Shown: positions 31,321-39,583 of the stretch, piece after piece | Numbering within the stretch: the first letter of the stretch is position 1 | Layout: each line of letters begins with the position of its first letter | Source: Pseudomonadales bacterium | GTDB lineage: Bacteria; Pseudomonadota; Gammaproteobacteria; Pseudomonadales; Azotimanducaceae | NCBI GenBank assembly: GCA_028277965.1 | Contig: JANQFF010000072.1 | Span: forward strand, 1 to 48,526 | Direction of reading: 5' to 3' | Length of the DNA: 48,526 bases | Notes under the pieces: model-generated | Databases searched by the model: none | Seen by the model: the letters and a program-made list of their open reading frames with translations, nothing else | Told to the model about the DNA's origin: nothing | Made by a program: the position numbers and the translations under genes

Positions 31321-32592
31321 GTGGATTTTGACATTCCGCAGGACATGCAGGACTACCTGGACGAACTGGACGAGTTCATCGAAAAAGAGATCCTGCCGTT
31401 GCAGATGGAGAACGACAATAACCGTTTCTTCGATCACAGGCGTGAGGACGCGAGGACCGACTGGGAACGTGGAGGGCTGCCGAACGAGGAGTGGGAATCG
31501 CTCCTGCACGAGGCCAAGCGCCGGGCAGATGCTGCGGGGCACTACCGTTATCCGTTCCCGAAGGAGTTCGGCGGAAAGGAGGGTACCAACCTCGGCATGG
31601 CGATCATACGTGAACACCTGGCAGCAAAAGGTCTGGGGCTTCACAACGATCTGCAGAACGAGCACTCGATAGTTGGTAACAACGTGGGTCTGCTCCTCAT
31701 GATCAACTACGGTACGGATGAGCAGAAAGCCGAGTGGATAGACGATCTGGCTGAAGGTCGTCGCGGATTTGCGTTCGGCATCACCGAACCCGAGCACGGC
31801 TCCGATGCAACTTATATGGAAACCCACGCGGAACGTGACGGTGACGAGTGGGTTATCAACGGTGCCAAGACCTGGAACACGGGAATCCATAAAGCAAAAT
31901 ACGATCTGATCATGGCGCGTACGAGCGGGAACCCCGGTGACGGGGACGGGATAACAGCATTCCTGACACCGACAGATGCTGAAGGCTTCAAAATCGAAGA
32001 GATGCTCTGGACCTTCAACATGCCAACCGACCACGGCAGGATATCGTTGAAAGACGTTCGCGTCCCCAACGATGCCATCTTCGGAGGTGAAGGCCGCGGG
32101 CTTCAGATTGTTCAGCACTTCTTCAACGAAAACCGGATCCGTCAGGCGGCATCGTCACTTGGCGCGGCGCAGTTCTGTGTGAACGAATCCGTCGAGTACG
32201 CAAAAGAACGCGCGCCATTCGGCAAACCGCTTGCAACCAACCAGGGGATTCAGTTCCCACTGGTGGAACTGCAGGCGCAGTGTGAAATGTTGCGAGCCCT
32301 CATCCACAAGACAGCCTGGCAGATGGACAAATACGGCGCTTTTTCCGTATCGGACAAGGTGTCGATGTGTAACTACTGGTCCAATCGGTTGTGTTGCGAT
32401 GCGGCTGACCGTGCCATGCAGGTACACGGCGGTCTTGGCTATTCAAGACACAAGCCGTTTGAACACATCTACCGCCATCACCGGCGCTATCGGATTACCG
32501 AAGGTGCAGAAGAGATCCAGATGCGCAGGGTAGCCGGTTACATGTTCGGGTTTATGAAACAACGTGCACCCAAGGGTGTGCGCGAGGAATAG
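31321..32592 (+). CDS. Acyl-CoA dehydrogenase (long type, ACAD10/11-like)
   Basis: A 423-residue acyl-CoA dehydrogenase. The FAD/substrate region reads AFGITEPEHGSDATYMET, followed by INGAKTWNTGIHKA, HGRISLKDVRVPNDAIFGGEGRG and YAKERAPFGKPL. The C-terminal catalytic-region segment is RITEGAEEIQMRRVAGYMF. It is slightly longer than the usual 380-400. The start is GTG 31321 behind GGGGG. It is followed two bases later by a phosphotransferase; a pairing of these two families is known from ACAD10/11 and bacterial homologues that process 4-hydroxyacyl-CoAs through phosphorylation. Confidence 0.92.
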   Translation: MDFDIPQDMQDYLDELDEFIEKEILPLQMENDNNRFFDHRREDARTDWERGGLPNEEWESLLHEAKRRADAAGHYRYPFPKEFGGKEGTNLGMAIIREHLAAKGLGLHNDLQNEHSIVGNNVGLLLMINYGTDEQKAEWIDDLAEGRRGFAFGITEPEHGSDATYMETHAERDGDEWVINGAKTWNTGIHKAKYDLIMARTSGNPGDGDGITAFLTPTDAEGFKIEEMLWTFNMPTDHGRISLKDVRVPNDAIFGGEGRGLQIVQHFFNENRIRQAASSLGAAQFCVNESVEYAKERAPFGKPLATNQGIQFPLVELQAQCEMLRALIHKTAWQMDKYGAFSVSDKVSMCNYWSNRLCCDAADRAMQVHGGLGYSRHKPFEHIYRHHRRYRITEGAEEIQMRRVAGYMFGFMKQRAPKGVREE

Positions 32593-32594
32593 CC

Positions 32595-34001
32595 GTGGCT
32601 TTCGAATTCGAAGGTCTGCTGGAGACAGTCCTGACCAGGGAAGTGCCTGACTGCCTGCGCCTCGTCAAAGCAGAACGTCTTTCCGGCGGCGCAAGCCAGG
32701 AGACTTACCGGCTGGAAGTCGAGGGAGCTGGCGGCACCCGGCTGATCGCGATGCGGCGGGCGCCGGGGGGCATGATTGTCGAACCGACGCCAGGACATCC
32801 CGGTCTCGCGGTTGAGGCGCTCCTGATGCAGAGTGCACGGGATGCGGGTGTCCCGGAACCCGAGGTGTTCTACGTGCTCAACCCCGAAGATGGCCTGGGT
32901 GATGGGTTCATCATGGAGTGGCTGGACGGGGTCGCGCTTGGCGCCCGGGTCGTCCGGTCCGAAGAACTCGACGGTATTCGCCCCCGATTGGCAGAACTCT
33001 GTGGGGAGGCACTGGGCAAGATACATACAATCGATCTCGCGGCGACTGGCCTGGATCAGAAACTCGATCCCATGACACCGGCGGAATATGTCGAGCAGAC
33101 CTGGGAGCGCTACCGGCTCTTCGAAACGCCTCAGCCGATGATCGACTACGCCGGTCGCTGGCTGATGGACAACCTGCCTGGGGACTACACCCCGGCGCTG
33201 GTCCACAATGACTTTCGCAATGGCAACATCATGTTCTCTGCGGACGGGATTGTCGCTGTCCTCGACTGGGAGGTTGCCCATATCGGTGACCCCATGCGCG
33301 ATCTTGGCTGGATATGTACAAATTCCTGGCGTTTCGGCCGTTCCGATCTGCCGGTGGGCGGGTTTGGAAGTTACGAAGACCTGTTTGCAGGATACGAACG
33401 CGTGACGGGACAGCTGGTTGATCGGGATCGCGTGAAGTTCTGGGAGGTCTTCGGCTCCTTCTGGTGGGCGGTGGGTTGCCTCGGCATGGCAGAACACTAT
33501 CGCACCGGTCCTGACAAAACGGTCGAGCGGCCCGCCATCGGGCGACGTTCATCAGAATGCCAGGTGGATTGTGTCAATCTACTGATACCCGGACCCGTTG
33601 ATGTGGTCGAGGCAGGAGCAGACCAGGATCCCAACATGCCACGCGTGGACGAACTGCTCGTCAGTGTCAGGGATTTTCTCCACAACGATGTGATGAATGT
33701 GACTGAAGGCCGGACCAATTTCCTCGCCCGGGTGGCTGGAAACTCCCTCGACATTGTGCTGCGTGAACATGCCACGGGGACGTTGGCCCGGGCGCAGGAG
33801 CACGCACGACTCCTGACGTTACTGGGTCAGGAAGGTGACCTCAAGGACTTACGCTGGGCCCTGGTCCATGCGTTGCGTGATGGCTCAATCGAGCTTAATA
33901 ACTCCAATTTAATCAATCACTTGCGACAGACAGTTGTCAATCAGGTTGCAATCGATCAACCGCGGTATTCCGGATTTAAGACAGCCGTCGGCGCATCCTG
34001 A
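32595..34001 (+). CDS. APH-type phosphotransferase fused to a DUF6285-like domain
   Basis: A 468-residue two-domain protein. Residues about 1-345 form an aminoglycoside-phosphotransferase-fold kinase with HNDFRNGN (204-211, catalytic Asp206) and the metal-binding Asp224 in VLDWEVAHIGDP. From about 348 it carries a DUF6285-like helical domain: VDELLVSVRDFLHND, RTNFLARVAGNSLDIVLREH and LVHALRDGSIEL. These are usually separate neighbouring genes; here they are one frame. It is probably not an antibiotic-resistance enzyme: the adjacent acyl-CoA dehydrogenase points to phosphorylation of a hydroxyacyl-CoA. The GTG start lies two bases after the dehydrogenase stop. The stop runs straight into a compound palindrome. 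Confidence 0.88.
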   Translation: MAFEFEGLLETVLTREVPDCLRLVKAERLSGGASQETYRLEVEGAGGTRLIAMRRAPGGMIVEPTPGHPGLAVEALLMQSARDAGVPEPEVFYVLNPEDGLGDGFIMEWLDGVALGARVVRSEELDGIRPRLAELCGEALGKIHTIDLAATGLDQKLDPMTPAEYVEQTWERYRLFETPQPMIDYAGRWLMDNLPGDYTPALVHNDFRNGNIMFSADGIVAVLDWEVAHIGDPMRDLGWICTNSWRFGRSDLPVGGFGSYEDLFAGYERVTGQLVDRDRVKFWEVFGSFWWAVGCLGMAEHYRTGPDKTVERPAIGRRSSECQVDCVNLLIPGPVDVVEAGADQDPNMPRVDELLVSVRDFLHNDVMNVTEGRTNFLARVAGNSLDIVLREHATGTLARAQEHARLLTLLGQEGDLKDLRWALVHALRDGSIELNNSNLINHLRQTVVNQVAIDQPRYSGFKTAVGAS

Positions 34002-34109
34002 ATCGCGGCTAAATGCCGCTGCCGGAATCGGCTTTGTGCCGATTCCTTACCGAGTTTTTCGCAAGCGAAAAACTCGCCCGATGCGTTAGCATCGTAATTT
34101 AGCCGCGAT
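34002..34109. repeat. 108-base compound REP-like cruciform, copy 5
   Basis: A perfect 13-base outer stem ATCGCGGCTAAAT (34002-34014) / ATTTAGCCGCGAT (34097-34109) encloses three hairpins: GGAATCGGC/GCCGATTCC (34024-34032/34038-34046), CGAGTTTTTCGC/GCGAAAAACTCG (34051-34062/34065-34076, two-base loop) and CGATGC/GCATCG (34079-34084/34089-34094). It fills the whole gap between convergent genes and touches both stops. It looks like a small mobile-element-derived unit (MITE or REP doublet) and may end transcription both ways. Confidence 0.85.
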
Positions 34110-36217
34110 CAGGTGACCGCCTGAACATGCACCGGGATGCCCGTCATGTGCGACATGTTGGAGAGTGGATCGAAGCTGCCCGGTCCTGTCGGCAGGATGG
34201 CGTTGACGTTTGTGCCCGGGTGATTGCTGGCGAGACTCAGCGACGGGTTGTTGCCGTGTCCCCAGCCGTGGGTCATGGCGACCACGCCGGGACGCAGTGT
34301 GTCATCAGACTGTAACGTGGCGATCACCTGCCCGTAATCAGACGTGACTGAAACCTCGAGACCGGCTTCCAGACCCAGGGTGCTCAGGTCCTCCGGATGG
34401 ATATGCAGCGGATTGTCCAGGGCGTGATCACGTTTCAGTGACGGCAGGTTGTGCAGCCAGCTGTTGACCATGTAATTCGTACGGAGACTGATGAGCTTGA
34501 GCGTTTGGCTGCTTTCTTTTTCCAGAGCCTGAAACTGTGTTTCGCAGGAATCGACACCTTGTTGGATGAGCCACGGGAAACAGGCAATGTGTTCGAGCTG
34601 AACGCCTATATCGAATGTGTCCTCAGGGCGCGGTTCAGGCAAGGTGATTGTTTGGCCCGGGGCGCTTTTAATCTCATCCATCGTCAGTTCGCTTGCCGCG
34701 AGCTGCCTGTCCATGCGATCGAGGGGGCGCGCGCCGGGGGTATCGAGAATGGAAGGCAGACCGAGATTCTGCAGGAGCTTGCCGAATATCCACCACTCGG
34801 GCCTCCTTTCGAACAGGGGTTCGGTGACGGCTTCTGTGTATTGGACGTAGGGATCTGGCTGAAAGCCCAGCGACACCGAGTTGATATCTGCCCGTTCCAG
34901 CCAGTCCGTCGCGGGCAGGACAAAATCCGCGTAACGCGATGTTGCATTTGGGTAGATGTCGATGACGACGAGGAGTTCGAGTTTCTCGAGCGCCTCGCTT
35001 AATCGTTTCTCACCAGCCATCGACAGCAGGGGGTTACCGGACATGCAGATGAGGCCTTTGATGAGCCCGGCTTCAATGTGGTCAGCAAGCAGATTCCCCG
35101 GGAGGCTGCCCGCGATTGTCCGGAGATCTCCGAACGGCGTATCAAAGAACGGATCTTCTTTGTTGGGTTTACCCACGGTTGCTGCCGGAAAGTACCCCGG
35201 GGAATAGATGTTCCCTCCACGCCGCCCCAGGTTGCCGCTGACGAGACTCAGCATCTGAACGAGCCAGTAGGCGAGGGTACCCTGACGTCCCATGTTCACC
35301 CCCGTTGACATATGCAGGGAAGCGCTGGGGGCTGTTGCAAACTCGCGAGCAAGGGTCCTGATGGTTGCGGCATCGATGCCGACGACGCCCGCGACACGCT
35401 CGGCTGAATAACGGGCACAGAACTCGAACAGCCTGTCATCATCGATGCTGTGTCGTGCGATCCAGTCTGTATCTTCGAGCCCGGCCACTTTGATCTCATG
35501 GATCAGCGCCGCGAGGAAGTAAACATCGGTATCAGGTTTGATCTGGATGACGTCTCCGGTGGCTGGCGTCGATGACTCAATCTGGCGTGGGTTGATGTGA
35601 TGGACCGTACCCCCGCGTTCTACAATCCCCCGGATGGCACCCATGGGATCTGTCATATGCACGAAACTTACATGTGATATGCGCGGGTTGCAGCCGAAGT
35701 TCAGAAAGTAATCGGTGTGTTTGAAATCCGGTATTGGGTGAAGGTTGGCTGTGCCGTAGACGGCTTCGGATGCCGCAAACTTGTTCGAGCAATCCTGGGT
35801 GCCGCTGCTGAAACGGTATTTCACGCCGATGGCGGTTGCGAATCTGCGGGCAGCGTCGCGGCCGGTGCTGTTGAAAGCAGAAGGATTGCCGATGTACATA
35901 CCCAGGGCATCTGAGCCGTAGCGCTCCTGCAGGGTGTGAATGCGTTCAGCGGCTTCTGACGTAACGATGTCCCAGGGGGTACGGTTGAATTCCGGTGTCC
36001 GCGACCGGGGCGTCGTTCGCGTCTGCGGGTAGTTGAGCCGGTCTTCGTCAAAGTGGAGTTCAGTGAAATTGAGGCCCTTGTGGCACGCAAAACCCTTGTG
36101 GACGGGATGGGATTTGTCCGGCAGGAGGCGGATCTTCTGTGGGTTGTCTTCCTCAATCTCGGCAACGAGGGCACACTGGGGCTCACAGATCCGGCAATAG
36201 GTGGAAACGCGTTTCAT
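34109..36217 (-). CDS. Molybdopterin oxidoreductase (DMSO reductase / formate dehydrogenase superfamily)
   Basis: A 702-residue molybdenum or tungsten bis-MGD enzyme. The N-terminal cluster motif is Cys8-x2-Cys11-x3-Cys15 and Cys45 (YCRICEPQCALV, GFACHKG), suited to one 4Fe-4S cluster. The likely metal ligand is Cys143 in GTQDCSNKFAA, aligned with the Cys or Sec position of formate dehydrogenases. Other parts are YFLNFGCNPRISH, GDVIQIKPDTDVYFL and the C-terminal molydopterin-binding domain with HPEDLSTLGLEAGLEVSV. No signal peptide is visible, so it is probably cytoplasmic. No electron-transfer subunit is adjacent. The substrate is unknown. The ATG at 36217 has AAGGAT upstream. Confidence 0.91.
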   Translation of the reverse strand: MKRVSTYCRICEPQCALVAEIEEDNPQKIRLLPDKSHPVHKGFACHKGLNFTELHFDEDRLNYPQTRTTPRSRTPEFNRTPWDIVTSEAAERIHTLQERYGSDALGMYIGNPSAFNSTGRDAARRFATAIGVKYRFSSGTQDCSNKFAASEAVYGTANLHPIPDFKHTDYFLNFGCNPRISHVSFVHMTDPMGAIRGIVERGGTVHHINPRQIESSTPATGDVIQIKPDTDVYFLAALIHEIKVAGLEDTDWIARHSIDDDRLFEFCARYSAERVAGVVGIDAATIRTLAREFATAPSASLHMSTGVNMGRQGTLAYWLVQMLSLVSGNLGRRGGNIYSPGYFPAATVGKPNKEDPFFDTPFGDLRTIAGSLPGNLLADHIEAGLIKGLICMSGNPLLSMAGEKRLSEALEKLELLVVIDIYPNATSRYADFVLPATDWLERADINSVSLGFQPDPYVQYTEAVTEPLFERRPEWWIFGKLLQNLGLPSILDTPGARPLDRMDRQLAASELTMDEIKSAPGQTITLPEPRPEDTFDIGVQLEHIACFPWLIQQGVDSCETQFQALEKESSQTLKLISLRTNYMVNSWLHNLPSLKRDHALDNPLHIHPEDLSTLGLEAGLEVSVTSDYGQVIATLQSDDTLRPGVVAMTHGWGHGNNPSLSLASNHPGTNVNAILPTGPGSFDPLSNMSHMTGIPVHVQAVT

Positions 36218-36270
36218 TCTGGATCCTTAAACTGGGTCCTCAACTTAAGTCAGGCAAGGATAGGTTGCCA

Positions 36271-36780
36271 TTGGAATTATTTGAAGTCTTCAGCGAAACC
36301 GGTGAGTCGATTGGGTTGCGCCCACGAGATGAGGTCCACCGCGAGGGTTTGTGGCACAAGTCCGCACACGTGTTTGTCTTCGATTCATCCGGTCGGTTAC
36401 TGCTGCAGCAGCGGGTGTGTGACAAAGACCTGTATCCGGACCTCTGGGACTACAGTGTTGGGGAACACACTCAACCGGGTGAATCTCATGAGCAAACAGC
36501 CAGAAGGGGGCTTTTCGAAGAACTTGGCATCACATCCGCAAAGTTGTGGCGGTTGGGTGCCACGCGCTCGATTGTGCTCGAAGGACCACAATTCATGGAT
36601 AGTGAAATACAGCAGGCTTACCGGTGTGTACATGACGGTGATGTGAAACCCGATCCGACAGAGGTCTCGGGTGTTGAATGGTGGGCTCTGGAAGATCTCA
36701 GCGAGTGGGTCGCCCGTTCACCGGACGAATTCACACCCTGGTTTGTTCGGGATCTGAAGGCGTTTAACTGGCTTTTTTAG
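36271..36780 (+). CDS. Nudix hydrolase family protein (YfcD/IDI-like)
   Basis: A protein of about 169 residues with a Nudix fold. The box region is GEHTQPGESHEQTARRGLFEELGI (positions 64-87); it keeps GES and FEELGI but has Gly80 where the consensus has Glu in RE. The upstream WHKSAHVFVFDSSGRLLLQQR is typical of the group near isopentenyl-diphosphate isomerase and YfcD. TTG starts at 36265 and 36271 are both possible; AAGGA lies ten bases before the second. No ATG is suitable. Divergent from the molybdopterin gene. Substrate unknown. Confidence 0.84.
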   Translation: MELFEVFSETGESIGLRPRDEVHREGLWHKSAHVFVFDSSGRLLLQQRVCDKDLYPDLWDYSVGEHTQPGESHEQTARRGLFEELGITSAKLWRLGATRSIVLEGPQFMDSEIQQAYRCVHDGDVKPDPTEVSGVEWWALEDLSEWVARSPDEFTPWFVRDLKAFNWLF

Positions 36781-36791
36781 TTCCGTATCTG

Positions 36792-37796
36792 TCACAGAGC
36801 CGTATATACCGGGATGGACGCTGAACCGCCGGTGTGGATGAGGATGACATTGTCTGTGTCGTCGAAATTGCCGAGCGCAACCTGGTCAATGAGCCCGGTC
36901 AACGCTTTGCCTGAGTAAACTGGATCGAACAGAAGACCTTCGAGCCGCGCGGTGAGCCGGATTGCATTGAGCGTCTCCTGGGTGGGCGTGCCGTAGGCTT
37001 CGCCAAAATAGCTGTGATTGACTGTGACTTCAGCGCGCCTGGCAGGGGTACCAAATTTCTCACACATCCGGGTAAGCAGGCTTTCGACACGGTCGATGAG
37101 ATCACCCGGGTCGGGGTGAAAGACGTTGACACCCATCACCTTTTGAGAAGGATCGAGATGGCTGTACCCGTAGAGGAGCCCGGCCTGGGTCCCGGACGAC
37201 GCTGACGCGTGCACGATGTATCCGGGGGAAATCCCGAAGTTGCTGCACTGGCTGACGAGTTCTTCCGCGCACACGGCATACCCCAGCGCACCGGTTGCGT
37301 TGGACCCGCCGGGCGGGATAGAAAGCACATTCCGACCTTCCGTCTCCAGATTCTCCAGCAGGCTTTTCGTGAACCCTGGCACCTCGTCCGTATCCCGAAT
37401 GTGGACTTCAGCGCCCAGAAGACGGTCGAGCTGTACGTTACCCCCGCTTTCATAAGTCTCCCTGTCCGCACCGGGCGGAGCGACCCTGCGACTCAATACC
37501 ACGTGGCATGTGAGACCAAGCTTCGCACAGGCTGCTGCCGTCTGGCGCGCATGGTTCGACTGGACAGCTCCGAAGGTGACAACCGTATCGATCCCATCCT
37601 GGATTCCCTGACCCAGCAGTGTCTCGAGTTTGCGGGTCTTGTTGCCGCCAGTTGCGAGGCCTGAGCAGTCGTCGCGCTTCACCCAGATGCGTGGACCGCC
37701 TAACTCGCGAGTCAACCGATCGAGCGGCTCCAGCGGGGTTGGCCAATGCCCAAGCTGGACGCGGGGGGCATCATGCCAGGGATGTTGATCGGTCAT
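36792..37796 (-). CDS. PLP-dependent D-cysteine desulfhydrase / ACC deaminase family enzyme
   Basis: A 334-residue fold-type II PLP enzyme. The Schiff-base lysine is Lys53 in TGGNKTRKLE; the catalytic-loop Ser80 lies in GAVQSNHARQ. IWVKRDDCSG near the start and the C-terminal ILIHTGGSASI are typical. The family includes D-cysteine desulfhydrase (DcyD) and ACC deaminase; the two cannot be separated safely here. The ATG at 37796 overlaps the upstream kinase gene by four bases. Its 3' end lies 11 bases from the convergent Nudix gene. Confidence 0.91.
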   Translation of the reverse strand: MTDQHPWHDAPRVQLGHWPTPLEPLDRLTRELGGPRIWVKRDDCSGLATGGNKTRKLETLLGQGIQDGIDTVVTFGAVQSNHARQTAAACAKLGLTCHVVLSRRVAPPGADRETYESGGNVQLDRLLGAEVHIRDTDEVPGFTKSLLENLETEGRNVLSIPPGGSNATGALGYAVCAEELVSQCSNFGISPGYIVHASASSGTQAGLLYGYSHLDPSQKVMGVNVFHPDPGDLIDRVESLLTRMCEKFGTPARRAEVTVNHSYFGEAYGTPTQETLNAIRLTARLEGLLFDPVYSGKALTGLIDQVALGNFDDTDNVILIHTGGSASIPVYTAL

Positions 37797-38725
37797 TTTG
37801 CGGATCCCAAAGAAATTGATGATAACGGGGCTTGATGGTTCTGGCTGCCGGGTTGTTTGAGGCATTCGGCAGCGAGGCCAATCGCCTGCTCCAGTGCGCG
37901 CTCGAACACCGCGATTGAACTTCCGCTGTCAAAAAGATGGGCGTTTGCAGCCCATCCCGCCAGAAGCGCATCGCCACATCCTGTCGGATCGATGGCATCA
38001 GTCACGGGAGCAACTGCTTGAGTGAGGAGCGCATTTCCTTCCCGGTAAACTGTCACGGGTCCGCTTCCGGAGGTTCTCAGTACCTGTTGGGTGTTGTGCG
38101 GATCGGCTACACGTTGCAAAGCGGAAAACTCACCTTCATTGCAGATCAGCCAGTCGACGTTTGTAAAACATTCCAGAGTGTCTTCCCCCAGAAACTCGGC
38201 GTATTGGCCGGGACACCACATCAGGGTGTTCTCGGTCTCACGGCGGAGCCAGGCGATTGAAGCCCTGGTTAACGAGGCGTTCAGTGGGGCTATCACAACG
38301 ACGGAGCATTGAGACAGTGTGCCTGCGTGCGCTTCGAGATGCTCGGTCCACGCTTCGGTGTCCGGCTCATGACCAGGGTAAAAAGCAGTGAACTGATCGC
38401 CGTTCGGGTCGGTCAGAACGATAGCGCGTGCCGTGTGTCCGGGTGTGCGCAGTATGCAGCTGGCGGAAATCCCAAGCTCCCGGAGATGTTGCCGGTAGGC
38501 TGTGTAATCCGCGTCACCCCAGAACGACAATACGTGCGGGGAACAGTCGAGCAACGTCAGGTTGTACGCAATATTCCCCGCGCACCCGCCGAAACGTTCA
38601 GCAAGGTTGGTGAGTTTGGCGTTAAAACGGCGCTCATCGCTGAACGTGGCGACGGTTGTTCCGATCTGGTCATAAGCCAGGGCGCCGATGACGGCGATGG
38701 ACGGACTGGTTGACGCGACTTCCAC
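37793..38725 (-). CDS. PfkB family carbohydrate/nucleoside kinase (adenosine kinase-like)
   Basis: A 310-residue ribokinase-superfamily enzyme that phosphorylates a sugar or nucleoside with ATP. The second PfkB signature holds the catalytic base: DPTGCGDALLAGWA, Asp252. The N-terminal half shows GALAYDQI and FGGCAGNIAYNLTLL, which resemble adenosine kinase-like members. It starts at GTG 38725, inside the last 56 bases of the DUF454 gene, and overlaps the PLP enzyme by four bases. The substrate is unknown; adjacency to a sulfur or amino-acid PLP enzyme gives no obvious pathway. Confidence 0.9.
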   Translation of the reverse strand: MEVASTSPSIAVIGALAYDQIGTTVATFSDERRFNAKLTNLAERFGGCAGNIAYNLTLLDCSPHVLSFWGDADYTAYRQHLRELGISASCILRTPGHTARAIVLTDPNGDQFTAFYPGHEPDTEAWTEHLEAHAGTLSQCSVVVIAPLNASLTRASIAWLRRETENTLMWCPGQYAEFLGEDTLECFTNVDWLICNEGEFSALQRVADPHNTQQVLRTSGSGPVTVYREGNALLTQAVAPVTDAIDPTGCGDALLAGWAANAHLFDSGSSIAVFERALEQAIGLAAECLKQPGSQNHQAPLSSISLGSAK

Positions 38726-39002
38726 GGTGTTGGTGATTGGGGTTCAGGGCATCCAGGGTGGCCCAGAAGGCTAACTTAGCGCGTGAAACGATGTCCAATC
38801 TATCCCCGGCATCCATGTGGTGGAAGTATCGCTCCATGCGCGGGTGGGTGCTCAATCGTCGCCGTACCCGTGGGGAAATCGCAGCAAAGGCAGCAGCGGC
38901 TACAAGCAGGAAAAGCACGCCCGGTATGAGCGGTACCACGAGACCCAAAATTCCAAGGAATAGTGCCCCGGTACCAATGGCAGCGTAGACGAGTGTTTTC
39001 AT
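38670..39002 (-). CDS. Second DUF454 (YbaN-like) membrane protein
   Basis: A 110-residue small membrane protein. The first half, GALFLGILGLVVPLIPGVLFLLVAAAAFA, is the Pro/Gly-rich DUF454 hairpin; RVRRRLSTHPRMERYF follows on the cytoplasmic side. The tail after about residue 75 is basic and looks non-conserved, because it is coded in the overlap with the kinase gene (56 bases, different frame). The ATG at 39002 follows AGGAAA by eight bases. First gene of a three-gene minus-strand run. It differs from the copy at 27.8 kb in size and sequence. Confidence 0.82.
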   Translation of the reverse strand: MKTLVYAAIGTGALFLGILGLVVPLIPGVLFLLVAAAAFAAISPRVRRRLSTHPRMERYFHHMDAGDRLDIVSRAKLAFWATLDALNPNHQHRGSRVNQSVHRRHRRPGL

Positions 39003-39271
39003 TTGCAAAGTTTCCTGTCTTTTCAGCATGACGAAGTGTGACCACGGTCTCAGGAGACCTGGGCGGTCTGACCCCTGCACCTAAGGAATTGCAATGTATA
39101 TGCCAGTTGATAAATATTGACTAACTAATTGAAATTATTAAAAAAGTCCATAAATCATCGACGTTCCGATATAGTGAATTTGACGAATTTCTGGTCATTC
39201 ACGTTGCACTTACATCCTCATACAGCGCAAGCGTTCAGTCGACGTATGCTGCAATCATCGGTATCAGTGAG
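39003..39271. promoter_or_regulatory. AT-rich intergenic region, probable divergent promoter
   Basis: The 269 bases between the minus-strand DUF454 gene and the small plus-strand gene are clearly richer in A+T than the rest (for example TTGATAAATATTGACTAACT at 39107-39126). Candidate elements for the plus strand are TTGACT (39117-39122) and TATAGT (39170-39175), but they are not spaced as one standard promoter. No convincing gene is present on either strand. Confidence 0.4.
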
Positions 39272-39475
39272 ATGGCAATGCAATACGTTTCTGACCAGGA
39301 AAAAGGGCTGTTGGGCCGCCAGTTCAGTCTGGGTAAGCGTCAATACTCTGTTGTCGACGTGCGCAACATCAACGGTGAAATGATGGTGTATGCAAGCCCT
39401 GAAAACGGCCAGATGCGCGCCGCGTTCCGCATGGAAGATCTGAGCGAGCATCTGACGGAGAGTCCCGCTCACTGA
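39272..39475 (+). CDS. Small protein of unknown function
   Basis: A 67-residue protein that I do not recognise. It reads MAMQYVSDQEKGLLGRQFSL and then VVDVRNINGEMMVYASPENG, followed by the ending FRMEDLSEHLTESPAH: a short beta-rich unit with an acidic tail. A second ATG two codons later is possible. The frame on the opposite strand is similar in length but has no start signal and odd composition. It stands behind the AT-rich promoter-like region and 108 bases before the next plus-strand gene. Confidence 0.6.
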   Translation: MAMQYVSDQEKGLLGRQFSLGKRQYSVVDVRNINGEMMVYASPENGQMRAAFRMEDLSEHLTESPAH

Positions 39476-39583
39476 ATTGCTGATTCCCCAGTAAAGTTAC
39501 GGGCTGCAGGATGTGATCTGCGTCCTGTAGACAACACCCGGCGCCGGATACACTCTCGCGATTATTGAGAACTGGTCCATTGA

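Noticed and set aside
31105-32118. A 337-codon minus-strand frame across the acyl-CoA dehydrogenase
   Set aside because: Antisense shadow; the plus-strand frame carries the full FAD and catalytic segments.
32595-34001. Aminoglycoside resistance gene
   Set aside because: It has the APH fold, but the position after an ACAD10/11-like dehydrogenase and the DUF6285-like C-terminus indicate an acyl-CoA pathway kinase.
1-34109. CRISPR array made by the repeated GCGGCT/AGCCGC palindromes
   Set aside because: The copies are 6-12 kb apart, vary in length and have no regular spacers or cas genes; they are REP-like elements.
34451-35002. A 183-codon plus-strand frame inside the molybdopterin oxidoreductase
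   Set aside because: Antisense to a well-supported enzyme; no domain or start signal.
39218-39472. An 84-codon minus-strand gene opposite the 67-residue protein
   Set aside because: No ribosome site, and the plus-strand frame has a better start and lies in the direction of the following genes. The choice remains uncertain.
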